DNA of 64,000 nt from Acetoanaerobium sticklandii (GCF_000196455.1 NC_014614.1:389501-453500), one strand, 5' to 3'; shown: positions 37,017 through 46,403, numbered from the stretch's first letter. Notes: a model not told the origin generated them from the sequence alone. Program-made: numbers and translations.

Positions 37017-37656
37017 AAAAATATTACTTATAGGTGGAGGAGGGCATTGCAAGTCAGTACTTGATACTCTGCTATTATTAAATGAGTACAATGAAATTGC
37101 AATAGTAGATTTGTTTGAAAACATTGGTAATTCAATAATTGGAATACCGATAATTGGCGCAGACACAGATTTAGCACATTTATTTAAAGATGGGTATGAG
37201 TTTGCATTTATAACTATGGGAAGTATAGGGAATCCAAGATTAAGAATAAAGTTATATGACGAGATAAGTTCAATTGGATTTAACATACCTAACATAATTG
37301 ATATTTCAGCTAATGTAAGTAACTTTACAAAACTAGGTAAAGGGATATTTATAGGGAAAAAATCAATTGTAAATGCAGGAGCGATAATTGGTAATGGAGC
37401 CATTATTAATACAGGTTCAATTATTGAACATGATTGCAAGATAGGAGAGTTTGTGCATATTGCGCCAGGAGCGATACTCGGTGGAGCAGTTGAAATAGGT
37501 AAGAATTCTCATGTGGGTTCAGGTGCTATAATAAAACAACAGATAAAGATAGGCGATAATAGTGTTATTGGCATGGGTAGTATTGTTACAAAAATTATAG
37601 GAAACAACAAAAAAGCATACGGGAATCCGTGTCGTGAGGTGAATGACTATGAATAG
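37009..37656 (+). CDS. legH: Hexapeptide-repeat acetyltransferase, LegH/NeuD type
   Basis: 215 residues. The N-terminal Rossmann-like half (ILLIGGGGHCKSVLDTLLLL) is followed by a left-handed beta-helix of hexapeptide repeats (IFIGKKSIVNAGAIIGNGAI, HIAPGAILGGAVEIGKNSHV) with the catalytic His in GSIIEHDCKIG. In the legionaminic pathway LegH acetylates the 4-amino group from acetyl-CoA. Overlaps at both ends (8 bases each) indicate tight coupling with ptmE and legI. Confidence 0.88.
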   Translation: MNKKILLIGGGGHCKSVLDTLLLLNEYNEIAIVDLFENIGNSIIGIPIIGADTDLAHLFKDGYEFAFITMGSIGNPRLRIKLYDEISSIGFNIPNIIDISANVSNFTKLGKGIFIGKKSIVNAGAIIGNGAIINTGSIIEHDCKIGEFVHIAPGAILGGAVEIGKNSHVGSGAIIKQQIKIGDNSVIGMGSIVTKIIGNNKKAYGNPCREVNDYE

Positions 37657-38644
37657 TTATATAATTGCAGAAGCAGGAGTAAATCACAATGGAAGTTTAG
37701 AATTAGCTAAAAATCTAGTAGATAAAGCTAAAGAGGCAGGAGCAGATTGTGTAAAATTCCAAACGTTTATAGCTAGTCAGATTGTTTCTAAAAATGCGGT
37801 GAAAGCAGATTATCAGAAAAAACAAACAGCGAACTCGGAATCTCAACACGAAATGTTAAAAAAATTAGAATTATCATTTGATGATTTTATAGAACTAAAT
37901 AATTATTGCAAAGAAATAGGTATAGAATTTCTTTCAACAGCCTTTGATTTTGAAAGTATAGATTTTTTGAATCAACTAGGTATGAAGGTATGGAAAATTC
38001 CGTCAGGAGAAATTACTAATCTTCCATACTTAATTAAAATTGCAAAGTTGAATAAAAAAGTGATTCTTTCAACTGGTATGAGTACAATGAGGGAAATAGA
38101 AGATGCTGTAAATATACTTAAGGACCATGGAGCAAGTGAACTAATAATACTTCATTGTACGACAGAATATCCTACTCCTTATGAGGATGTAAACTTAAAT
38201 GCAATGTTAGCTATAAAAGAAAAATTTGGATATGAGGTAGGATATTCTGATCATACTATGGGAATAGAAGTTCCAATAGCAGCAGTAGCACTAGGCGCAA
38301 AGGTAATTGAAAAGCATTTTACTTTAGATAGAACTATGGATGGACCAGACCATAAAGCAAGCCTTGAGCCAAGTGAGCTTAAAACCATGGTGGATGCTAT
38401 TAGAAACATTGAATTATCAATGGGAACAGGGATTAAAGAACCTGCTGATTCAGAAAAGAAAAATATAGCTATAGCTCGTAAAAGTATAGTAGCAAATCAA
38501 TCAATTAAAAAAGGCGATATTTTAACTGAAACTAATCTTACTGTAAAAAGACCTGGAGATGGAATCAGTCCAATGAAATGGTTTGAAATTATTGGAACTA
38601 AGGCTATAAGAGATTTTGAAGAAGATGAGTTGATTGAGATATGA
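37649..38644 (+). CDS. legI: N,N'-diacetyllegionaminic acid synthase (NeuB family)
   Basis: 331 residues from ATG 37649, since GAGGTG sits 8 bases upstream; ATG 37643 would be too close. The NeuB TIM barrel (YIIAEAGVNHNGSLELAKNL, GADCVKFQTF, KIPSGEITNLPYLI, ILHCTTEYPTPYEDVNLNAM, GYSDHTMGIEVPIAAVALGA) is followed by the C-terminal SAF antifreeze-like domain (RKSIVANQSIKKGDILTE, RPGDGISP). The enzyme condenses the 6-deoxy-diacetamido hexose with phosphoenolpyruvate to give the nonulosonic acid. The choice of legionaminic over sialic acid rests on LegB, LegC and PtmE nearby. It shares ATGA with legG. Confidence 0.92.
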   Translation: MNSYIIAEAGVNHNGSLELAKNLVDKAKEAGADCVKFQTFIASQIVSKNAVKADYQKKQTANSESQHEMLKKLELSFDDFIELNNYCKEIGIEFLSTAFDFESIDFLNQLGMKVWKIPSGEITNLPYLIKIAKLNKKVILSTGMSTMREIEDAVNILKDHGASELIILHCTTEYPTPYEDVNLNAMLAIKEKFGYEVGYSDHTMGIEVPIAAVALGAKVIEKHFTLDRTMDGPDHKASLEPSELKTMVDAIRNIELSMGTGIKEPADSEKKNIAIARKSIVANQSIKKGDILTETNLTVKRPGDGISPMKWFEIIGTKAIRDFEEDELIEI

Positions 38645-39810
38645 AAAAAATTATTAGTGTATTAACTGCTACTAGGGCAGAATATGGGTTATTAAAACCT
38701 GTTATAAAAAAATTAAACAAAATAGAAGATTTTGATGTGAGACTGGTAGTTACAGGTGCACATCTATCACCGGAATTTGGATTAACATACAAAGAAATAG
38801 AAGCAGATGAAATTTATATAGATGAAAAAATAGAAATTTTACTTAGTTCAGACACGCCGTCTTCTATTTCTAAGTCTATGGGCCTTGCTATGATAAGTTT
38901 TGCAGATTATTTTAGTAAATTAAAACCTGATTTATTAATAGTTTTAGGTGATAGGTATGAAACTTTGGCTGTAGCTATGACAGCTATGAATCAGAGAATC
39001 CCTATAGCTCATATGCATGGAGGAGAAACGACTGAAGGAGCAATAGATGAAGCTATTCGTCATGCAATTACAAAGTTAAGCTATTTACATTTTGCAAGTA
39101 CAGATGAGTATAGAAATAGAGTAATTCAACTCGGGGAAGCTCCTGATAGAGTATTTAAAGTTGGAGCTACAGGAATAGAAAATATTATAAATGAACCGTT
39201 ATTTACAAAAGAAGAATTAGAGTTACAACTTGGTATTTCTTTAGATAAAAAATATGCAGTAGTTACATTCCACCCTGTTACTCTTGAAAATTCCACTACT
39301 AAAGACCAAATAATAGAATTATTAGAAGCTTGTAAGAACAAAGATGATATAAATTTTATCATTACTAAGGCAAATGCAGACGCTGATGGTAGAGTAATAA
39401 ATACTTTGATTGATTATTATGCTAGTAATACTTCAAATATATATGCTTATACATCACTTGGATTAAAAAGATATTTAAGTGCACTTAAATACTGCATTAT
39501 GGTAATAGGTAATTCATCTAGCGGAATAGTTGAAGCACCTAGTTTTGGTGTGCCTACTATTAATATAGGAGATAGGCAAAAAGGAAGAATTCAAGCATCA
39601 AGCATTATTAATTGTGAACCTAAAAAAGAACAGATAATGAATTCAGTAGAGATTGCTATTTCAGATTCATTTTTAAATATAGCAAAAAATACGATTAATC
39701 CATATGGAGAGGGTAATACATCTGACAAGATTGTAAGGATTATAGTTGATTTTTTAGGTAATAATAAGATCAATTTAAAAAAGAAATTTTATGATTGTGA
39801 GGCTAAATAA
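38641..39810 (+). CDS. legG: NDP-sugar hydrolysing 2-epimerase, LegG/NeuC type
   Basis: 389 residues. A UDP-GlcNAc 2-epimerase fold: ISVLTATRAEYGLLKPVI start, LLIVLGDRYETLAVAMTAMN, AHMHGGETTEGAIDEAIRHA, VVTFHPVTLENSTTKDQI, and VIGNSSSGIVEAPSFGVPTI. It cleaves the nucleotide and inverts C2, releasing the free 2,4-diacetamido-6-deoxymannose for LegI. The start overlaps the legI stop in ATGA. Confidence 0.92.
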   Translation: MKKIISVLTATRAEYGLLKPVIKKLNKIEDFDVRLVVTGAHLSPEFGLTYKEIEADEIYIDEKIEILLSSDTPSSISKSMGLAMISFADYFSKLKPDLLIVLGDRYETLAVAMTAMNQRIPIAHMHGGETTEGAIDEAIRHAITKLSYLHFASTDEYRNRVIQLGEAPDRVFKVGATGIENIINEPLFTKEELELQLGISLDKKYAVVTFHPVTLENSTTKDQIIELLEACKNKDDINFIITKANADADGRVINTLIDYYASNTSNIYAYTSLGLKRYLSALKYCIMVIGNSSSGIVEAPSFGVPTINIGDRQKGRIQASSIINCEPKKEQIMNSVEIAISDSFLNIAKNTINPYGEGNTSDKIVRIIVDFLGNNKINLKKKFYDCEAK

Positions 39811-39811
39811 T

Positions 39812-40513
39812 ATGAAAAATCTTGCAATTATTCCAGCAAGGTCAGGCTCAAAAGGGCTTAAAGATAAGAATATAAAATTATTAAATGGAAAACCATTGAT
39901 ATCATATACAATTGAAGCTGCAATTAATAGTAAAATGTTCGATGAAGTCATGGTTTCAACCGATTCAATAGAGTATGCAGAGATTGCTAAACTGTATGGT
40001 GCAAAAGTGCCTTTTATGAGAAATAGTGAACTTTCAAATGATACTGCATCATCTTGGGATGTAGTAAGAGATGTATTACATAAATACAAAAAAGATGGTA
40101 AAGAATTTGATACTGTTGCATTACTCCAGCCAACATCGCCGCTTAGAACGGGTAAAGATATTATTGAAGGATATAAAGTATTGAAAGATAAATCTGCAAA
40201 TATGATTGTTAGTGTATGTGAAGTGGAGCACTCTCCTCTATGGATGAATACACTTTCAAAAAATAATTCTATGGAAAACTTCATTAATTCAAATATAGTT
40301 GGATTACCAAGACAAGAACTTGAAAAATATTATAGAATAAATGGAGCTATTTATATAATAAAAACGGAGTATTTATTAAAGACAAATAATATTTATAAAG
40401 ATAAAAGCTTTGCTTTAATAATAGATAAGAAGAAATCTATTGATATAGATGATGAATTAGATTTTATAATTGCCGAGATACTAATAAAAAGTACAAACTT
40501 AGATACTCTTTAG
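39812..40513 (+). CDS. legF: CMP-legionaminic acid synthetase (NeuA family)
   Basis: 233 residues from ATG 39812, one base after the legG stop, with GTGAGG upstream inside legG; the frame reaches back to 39791 without better support. Motifs are LAIIPARSGSKGLKDKNIK, MVSTDSIEYAEIAKLYGAKV, LLQPTSPLRTGKDI and the late SIDIDDELDFIIAE. The enzyme joins CTP to the nonulosonic acid to give the CMP-activated sugar used by glycosyltransferases. It closes the pathway block. Confidence 0.92.
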   Translation: MKNLAIIPARSGSKGLKDKNIKLLNGKPLISYTIEAAINSKMFDEVMVSTDSIEYAEIAKLYGAKVPFMRNSELSNDTASSWDVVRDVLHKYKKDGKEFDTVALLQPTSPLRTGKDIIEGYKVLKDKSANMIVSVCEVEHSPLWMNTLSKNNSMENFINSNIVGLPRQELEKYYRINGAIYIIKTEYLLKTNNIYKDKSFALIIDKKKSIDIDDELDFIIAEILIKSTNLDTL

Positions 40514-40522
40514 GAGATACTT

Positions 40523-42040
40523 ATGAAAAAAACAGCATTATTGATAATGATAATTACATTGTTTTCCAAACTTTTAGGATTTGGAAGAGATATTTTTCTT
40601 TCATATTTCTTTGGAGCATCTGGCATTACAGATGCTTACTTAATTTCATTGACAATTCCGAGTGTTATATTTGGTTTTATAGGGATAGGGATTGTGACAG
40701 CATATATACCAATGCAAACAAAAATTGTTTTAGAAGAAGGAGAAGAAGAAGGCTCAAAGTTTACTACAAATTTTACAAATGCAATTCTTGTTCTTACAAC
40801 TATTATTTTTTCTTTTGGTTTAATATTTACAGAAAATATTGTTAAAATATTTGCATTAGGCTTTTATGGTGACACATTGATGTTATCAGTAGAATTTACT
40901 AGAATTAGCTTATTTGGGATGTACTTTACAGCACTAGTTTCAATTTTTAGTGGATACTTACAAATTAAAAAAAATTATGTAATTCCTGCTTTAGCAGGGT
41001 TTCCATTTAATATAATAGTAATTATATCTATTTTTTTTGCTTCGAAAGGCAATTATAAAATACTAGCTATAGGAACACTGGTCGCTAGTGCTTCACAATT
41101 TATAATGCTAATACCATTTATATATAAAGAAAAGTTTAAATATAGTTTGTATGTTAACTTTAATAACGATAAATTAAAGCGAGTTTTATATATAGCTTTA
41201 CCATCTGTTTTAGGCGCATCGGCAAATCAAATTAATACACTTGTTGATAAAACAATTGCATCTTCAATATCGGTTGGGGGAATATCTGCTCTTAATTATG
41301 CAGATAGACTTAATATATTTATTCAGAGTCTTTTTGTTTTATCAATAGTTACCTCAATGTATCCTATCATTTCTAACTATGCTAGTATAAATAACATAAA
41401 AGGAATTAAAGAAACTATTATGGAGGCAATTAGCATTATATCTTTAGTTGTTATTCCAATTACAGTAGGGGCTATATTCTTTAGCAAAGAGATTATTACA
41501 TTATTGTTCGGACGAGGAGCATTTAATGAGCAAGCCATTGTAATGACATCTTTGGCTTTATTTTATTACTCATTTGGAATGTGGGGATATGGATTAAGAG
41601 AAATATTATCAAGAGGATTTTATTCTATTCAGGACACAAAAACACCGATGCTAAATGCAACTTTTGGAGTAGTAATTAATATCATATTAAATATAATTTT
41701 ATCAAAATACATGGGTGTAGGAGGACTAGCTCTTGCGACATCAATTTCTGGATCTATAACTGCATTATTATTATATATTAGTCTTCAAAAGAAAATTGGA
41801 TATTTTCAGAACCGAAAACTAATTATTTCACTTATAAAAATTTTAATTGCATCCCTTATTATGGGAACAATAGCGAAAAAAAGCTTTGAGCTTATGTCTA
41901 ATTCAATAAATTTTGGTTTTTCTTTAATAGCTTCAATTTTCTTAGGAGTATTGGTATATTTTATTGCCATTTTTATCATGAAGATTGAAGAATTAAATAA
42001 CATTACAACTATTTTTAAAAATAAAATTAAAAAAGCATAG
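40523..42040 (+). CDS. MurJ/MviN-family lipid-linked oligosaccharide flippase
   Basis: 505 residues with about 14 membrane helices. The N-terminus LFSKLLGFGRDIFLSYFFGA and the central LPSVLGASANQINTLVDKTI and LREILSRGFYSIQDTKTPML are characteristic of the MurJ family. MurJ moves lipid II to the outer face of the membrane. A copy at the end of a glycan operon probably serves as the Wzx-type flippase for this glycan; no other flippase is present in the operon. Start ATG behind TAGGAG, 9 bases after legF. Confidence 0.85.
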   Translation: MKKTALLIMIITLFSKLLGFGRDIFLSYFFGASGITDAYLISLTIPSVIFGFIGIGIVTAYIPMQTKIVLEEGEEEGSKFTTNFTNAILVLTTIIFSFGLIFTENIVKIFALGFYGDTLMLSVEFTRISLFGMYFTALVSIFSGYLQIKKNYVIPALAGFPFNIIVIISIFFASKGNYKILAIGTLVASASQFIMLIPFIYKEKFKYSLYVNFNNDKLKRVLYIALPSVLGASANQINTLVDKTIASSISVGGISALNYADRLNIFIQSLFVLSIVTSMYPIISNYASINNIKGIKETIMEAISIISLVVIPITVGAIFFSKEIITLLFGRGAFNEQAIVMTSLALFYYSFGMWGYGLREILSRGFYSIQDTKTPMLNATFGVVINIILNIILSKYMGVGGLALATSISGSITALLLYISLQKKIGYFQNRKLIISLIKILIASLIMGTIAKKSFELMSNSINFGFSLIASIFLGVLVYFIAIFIMKIEELNNITTIFKNKIKKA

Positions 42041-42068
42041 TAGTATCTCCCTAAAAGAGATAAATATA

Positions 42069-42585
42069 TTGGAACAAAAGGTTAATTCTTATAGAATTGA
42101 AATGCTAGATTATTTGAGAGGAATTATGGCTATAGCTGTAATGAGTTATCATTTATTAATACCATTAACTTACTCTTATGTTATTAGTAATTATAAACTT
42201 ATTTTTCTAAACTATTTCTTTCTTTTTGCATGGGTAGATCCAATTAGTTATATAGCTATTGGAGCATGGTCTATTGGAAATGAATGTGTACTTCAGCAAC
42301 TTTTTTTTGTGAAATAAAAGCATTTTTCTTACTTCTGTTTTTAGATTTTTAGGGAATATTTCATATTCAATTTACCTAATTCATCCTTTAATATTTTTTA
42401 ATGTAAAAGGATTTTTAGCGAATGACTTAAAATATGATTCAGAGGTAGTATTAAATATAATATTAATTTCAATCACGATATTAATATTTACAATTACATA
42501 TAAGATAAATAGAAAGACTGTGTATAGCTTTAGGCAAAAAAATAATTGTTTGTACAAAATAATAGAAAATTTTAGTGGAAAGTAA
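42069..42585 (+). pseudogene. Decayed acyltransferase-3 family membrane protein
   Basis: A frame from TTG 42069 encodes 82 residues that begin like an acyltransferase-3 protein (IEMLDYLRGIMAIAVMSYHL) and jump early to a segment like the central WS-G-E motif (IAIGAWSIGNECVLQQLFF), then stop at 42317. In another frame, about 42321-42585 encodes the typical C-terminal part (FLGNISYSIYLIHPLIFF) to a stop. Intact family members have ~350 residues, so at least two internal deletions and a frameshift have removed most helices. Acyltransferases of this kind O-acetylate surface glycans. Its loss suggests that the glycan is no longer acetylated by this enzyme. Confidence 0.8.
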
Positions 42586-42745
42586 AATAGAAATAATTAT
42601 GGCAATAATATATAGAAATTCAAGGCTTTCTTATTTTCTTAGAATAATAATGAACTTATGAAGGTTTATACAATCTAATCAAGACTGGACGAGATTAAAT
42701 CAGCTTGACATTAGAGGTATATATTAATGAAAGCGAGAATAATAA

Positions 42746-45088
42746 ATGAAAAAAATTTTATTAGGATTAATTATTTTAATGATATGTTTATTATCAGCGA
42801 AAAGTTTAAAAGAGAAGCATGATTTATATAATTTAGAATTTGATTTGAAAGATAATCAAATATATTTAACTTGGAATATTGTTAACGAAGAAGCATCATA
42901 TTTGTTGACAATTTATGAAGATGACATTCAAGTATATTCACAGTGGGTAGTTGGAAATAACTTTGTAATTAAAGATGATTTTTCTGGTGACCATATAGAG
43001 TTTAAAGTAGCTGCTTCAGGGAGAGAATATTCAAAATCTGTAAATTATATTAAGTTTAAACCAGTTCTATATAATCCATATGGAACTATAGAACCTAGTG
43101 AAATATCATTTAGTTGGAGTAGCGATAAAAATATTAAGTTTTATAATATTGAAATATCTAGTCTGACGCAGAAATATGAGAAAATATATAAAACTAGAGA
43201 AGATTTTCTAATATTGCCGAATATATTACCTGGAGAATATAAATGGAGAGTAATTCCATATACTGATATAAAAACTAAGGGAATTGAGAGTGAGTGGGCT
43301 TATTTTAATATGTCTCCTTATCCTCTTGATGAGAGTAATATAGTAGGAATAGAAAAAAATATAAAGACTTCATATCTAAGTACGTCTTTAACATATCCAG
43401 AAAGTGCAATGATGGATGAGAATGGAAGTATTTTTATTTCAGATACTCACTCTAATGTTATACGAAAATGTTCAGATAATATATCTGATATAGTGGTGGG
43501 CAATTTAATTGCAGGGAAAAATGATAATGAAGACCCTAGTGAATTCATGCTAAATCAGCCGGGAGGGATTATTTTTGATTCTGATGGTAATCTGATTTTT
43601 TCTGATATGGGAAATGGAAGATTATGCAAATATGATATTAAAAAAGATAATATTGAAGTATTATGGAACCATGGAGAATGGGTCAAAAATGTTTATTTAG
43701 AATCAGATAGTAGCCTAACTATTCTTACAGCATCTGGAAAAATTATTAACAATAAACATGGAGCATTGTTTAATAAATATAGGTTTAAATATCCATCATC
43801 CATGATTCGTGAGGGAAATAAAGCTATGGTTTTAGATAGTATTAAAAATGAATTAGTATTGTTTAAAGAAGATATTTTCGTAGATAAAATTTCACTAAAT
43901 AACCATTCTTCTGCATTATTCATTCACAAAGGAGATATTTATTTAGGAGAACATACTACAATATATAAATTAGGATGGGATTTTTCTAAAGAAGTGTTTA
44001 GTGATGGGTATGCAAATGTATCTAATATATCGTTGGGAAAAAATGATGAACTTCTTGTTACTGATTCTGATGCAGGAAATGTATATACATTAAATTTATT
44101 AACTAAAAAAAAGAATATTTTAGTTGGAGCAAAAAAATTGTTTGGAGCTATTGTAGAAATTGAAAAATCTGGAGACCATTTATATTTGCTGGATAATCAA
44201 GCTTCTATTGTATGGAAGTATAATTTAAATACAGGCTTGACTGAAAGATTTATTGGAAATGGAAAAAGTGAAATAGCAACACTTGGAGCGAATAGATTAG
44301 AAACTGGATTATTCTATCCAACAGGATTAACATCAGATGTAAATGGAAATTTTTATATAGCTGAGCAACACCATATACTCAAGATTAATAGTAAGGGAGT
44401 AGTTGAAATCTTTGCAGGTAGACTAAATAGAGATGAGTATGGATATAAAGATGGTGAATCGCAGGAGGCATTATTTCAATCTATAAGAGGAATCACTTTT
44501 GATGATAGAACAAAGAGTCTTTATATTGCAGATACTTATAATAATAGAATTAGAAAGGTACAAAATGGAATAGTTAGTACCGTAGCAGGGAATGGTGCTA
44601 CAGGCGAGCCTGAATTTGGAGAAAAAGCAACTAATACCTATCTCTCTCGTCCGCATGATGTAATTATTAAAAATGATGAAATAATTATTTCAGATTCGTG
44701 GAACAATATAGTATCTAAAGTTGATAAATATGGAATGCTACATCCTTTAGTAGGAAAGGTGAAATATACTGGCTATCAAGGGAATGGAAGTTATTTTGGA
44801 GAGAATATCAATAGTTTAAATTCACTTTTAAATACTCCCCTTAATCTTTTTTATGATGGGGAAGTATTATATGTAATAGATTCGTTCAATAACAGAGTTA
44901 GAGTTATTGAAAATGGAAAAATTAGAACGATAATTGGAAATGATTTTAAAGGATATGATTCAGAGAATGCATCAATATTGAATATGCCTACAGCTATTTA
45001 TGTGGATGATAATTATATTTATGTTGCTGATTCAGGAAATTATTTGGTAAGAAAATATTCAAAAAATAAGTATAGTAATGATAATTAA
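42746..45088 (+). CDS. Secreted NHL-repeat beta-propeller protein
   Basis: 780 residues. An N-terminal hydrophobic signal (ILLGLIILMICLLSA) has no lipobox. Residues ~25-190 form two fibronectin-like beta sandwiches (NQIYLTWNIVNEEASYLLTI, ISFSWSSDKNIKFYNIEISS). The rest is one or two NHL propellers with the repeated signature I-S/A-D-x-x-x-N-x-I/V-R-K: FISDTHSNVIRKC, FSDMGNGRLCKYD, IADTYNNRIRKVQ, ISDSWNNIVSKVD, VIDSFNNRVRVIE, VADSGNYLVRKYS. NHL propellers bind proteins, glycans or RNA; in a secreted protein next to a glycan operon a glycan- or wall-binding role is plausible but unproved. A gap of 160 bases separates it from the pseudogene. Confidence 0.8.
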   Translation: MKKILLGLIILMICLLSAKSLKEKHDLYNLEFDLKDNQIYLTWNIVNEEASYLLTIYEDDIQVYSQWVVGNNFVIKDDFSGDHIEFKVAASGREYSKSVNYIKFKPVLYNPYGTIEPSEISFSWSSDKNIKFYNIEISSLTQKYEKIYKTREDFLILPNILPGEYKWRVIPYTDIKTKGIESEWAYFNMSPYPLDESNIVGIEKNIKTSYLSTSLTYPESAMMDENGSIFISDTHSNVIRKCSDNISDIVVGNLIAGKNDNEDPSEFMLNQPGGIIFDSDGNLIFSDMGNGRLCKYDIKKDNIEVLWNHGEWVKNVYLESDSSLTILTASGKIINNKHGALFNKYRFKYPSSMIREGNKAMVLDSIKNELVLFKEDIFVDKISLNNHSSALFIHKGDIYLGEHTTIYKLGWDFSKEVFSDGYANVSNISLGKNDELLVTDSDAGNVYTLNLLTKKKNILVGAKKLFGAIVEIEKSGDHLYLLDNQASIVWKYNLNTGLTERFIGNGKSEIATLGANRLETGLFYPTGLTSDVNGNFYIAEQHHILKINSKGVVEIFAGRLNRDEYGYKDGESQEALFQSIRGITFDDRTKSLYIADTYNNRIRKVQNGIVSTVAGNGATGEPEFGEKATNTYLSRPHDVIIKNDEIIISDSWNNIVSKVDKYGMLHPLVGKVKYTGYQGNGSYFGENINSLNSLLNTPLNLFYDGEVLYVIDSFNNRVRVIENGKIRTIIGNDFKGYDSENASILNMPTAIYVDDNYIYVADSGNYLVRKYSKNKYSNDN

Positions 45089-45119
45089 TTTTAAAAAATT
45101 AATTATCAGGAGGGAAAAT

Positions 45120-46090
45120 ATGCAAAAAAAATAATAATACTGTTACTTTGTTTTATTGTTTTTGTAAATGCAAAACCTTTAGTTTCAAAACACATTCATA
45201 TGGATAATTACTTCTATAATGTAGCATTGAAAGGAGCTACGCATATTGTAGATTCTAATGAAAAAGCACGATTTATTTCTATTGATGAAGGAACAAAACC
45301 TATATATAGACAAATTACAACCCCTCCAAACTTGTTGTATATAGATTTACCAGAAAATAATACATTTATAACAGATGATATGGGAATGGCAGTATTTGAA
45401 ATTGATAAGTTTGGAAATGTTGTATGGGAGCAAAAACAAAAAGATAAAACTTATTTTGGAATAATTCCAATAAATTTAAATGAAATTGTTTTCAATGCAT
45501 ATAGCTATGGTAGAGTTGAAAAACTAAATAAGGTAACTGGGGAAGCTAATATTATATACGACGGATACATGAGAGATATTGTTCCAGCAGAAGGGGGAAA
45601 TTTATTACTAGTAGGGCATGAAGATAAAGGAAAAGCGGTAATAATTGATGTCGAAGGCAAGCTTATATGGGAATCGAATCCAGAATTCTACTATCCAAGA
45701 GGGGTATGGCAAAAAGAGGATGGGAATATATTAATTGTTGATTTTAGAGGAAAAGCATATGAAATTGATTATTATACGAAAAATATTATATGGGAAATGA
45801 AAGGTTTTAATTGTCCAAATTCTATACAAGAAACTATAAATAAGAATTATTTGATTGCAGATGAACATAATAACAGAGTAGTTGAAATCAACCCAATAAA
45901 TAAGAAAATTGTTAGAACTTATAGTAGAGATTTATGGTCTCCGAACTATGCAAGAGAATTAAAGAATGGAGATTGGCTTATTTGTGATACTGATAATAAT
46001 CGAGTTATTCAAATAAATAATCAAGATAACATGGTTTGGGAACTTTCAAATATGCATACTCCCAATAGAGCAGTTCGATTAGAACCGTGA
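45120..46090 (+). CDS. Secreted beta-propeller protein with a frameshift at an A8 run after the start codon
   Basis: CAGGAGGGA stands 5 bases before ATG 45120, but the frame stops after four codons. One base shift inside the A8 run at 45124-45131 opens a 322-residue frame that begins with a clear signal peptide (KKIIILLLCFIVFVNA). It continues in the frame used from ATG 45200 on. The mature part is a propeller of repeated W-E and D-x-x-N-N-R-V units (YLIADEHNNRVVEINPINKK, WLICDTDNNRVIQINNQDNM, NIIWEMKGFNCPNSIQ), resembling arylsulfotransferase/PQQ-like propellers. It follows the NHL gene by 31 bases. The break may be a sequencing error, true decay, or an expression switch by transcriptional slippage. 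An internal start at 45200 would give a protein without a signal peptide. Confidence 0.7.
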
Positions 46091-46174
46091 TATTAATTAT
46101 TTATATCGTTTGAAATAGAGAGATGACTTATTTAGTAGTTTGGTAGGATATGATATAAATTTAGGGGTGTTTTA

Positions 46175-46319
46175 ATGAAAAGAGGATATATTAAATACTC
46201 AGTTCACTAGCTATATATAGTATTATGTATATATTACATTTTGAAATTATTGGATACGGATTAGAGATGGATTTATGGCATAACTGCTATAGATATCAAA
46301 TGAATACACTAAAGGTCTA
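46175..46319 (+). pseudogene. Possible remnant of a small membrane protein gene
   Basis: AGGGGTG precedes ATG 46175, which opens only 11 codons (MKRGYIKYSVH). A one-base shift then reads LYIVLCIYYILKLLDTD, a convincing membrane segment, before another stop. The stretch 46091-46431 holds no other reading frame. I take it as the decayed 5' end of a membrane protein gene; the family is not recognised. Confidence 0.35.
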
Positions 46320-46352
46320 GTTATTAAGTAAAATTTTGGACCTTTTTTTTAA
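46311..46352 (+). terminator. Terminator-like hairpin before the Crp/Fnr gene
   Basis: aaaggtc (46311-46317) pairs with gaccttt (46339-46345), and T residues run on to 46350. The loop of 21 bases is long, so strength is moderate. It marks the end of the surface-glycan and propeller region. Confidence 0.55.
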
Positions 46353-46362
46353 TTTCCATTCG

Positions 46363-46374
46363 GGACATATGTCC
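46363..46374. promoter_or_regulatory. Palindromic operator candidate upstream of the Crp/Fnr gene
   Basis: GGACATATGTCC is a perfect 12-base palindrome. Its centre (46368.5) lies about 41-42 bases before the transcription start expected from the -10 box at 46398-46403. That is the standard class II activator position for Crp/Fnr proteins, which suggests autoregulation by the gene downstream. The half site GGACAT differs from the E. coli CRP and FNR half sites. Confidence 0.5.
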
Positions 46375-46403
46375 TTTAGAAACCCTTTTATTAATTCTAT
46401 AAT
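46375..46403 (+). promoter_or_regulatory. Promoter of the Crp/Fnr gene and probably the nucleoside operon
   Basis: TATAAT at 46398-46403 is perfect. At 17 bases upstream the -35 position reads TTTAGA, a poor match, which fits an activator-dependent promoter. The ribosome binding site GAGGAGG and a TTG start follow within ~30 bases. Confidence 0.55.

Noticed and set aside
39775..40284. 169-residue minus-strand reading frame
   Set aside because: It lies wholly opposite legF and the end of legG, has no ribosome binding site and reads as low-complexity hydrophobic sequence; it is a shadow of the coding strand.
42705..42724. TTGACA followed by TATATT upstream of the NHL gene
   Set aside because: The spacing is only 8 bases, and at 17 bases downstream there is no -10 match, so it is not a credible promoter.
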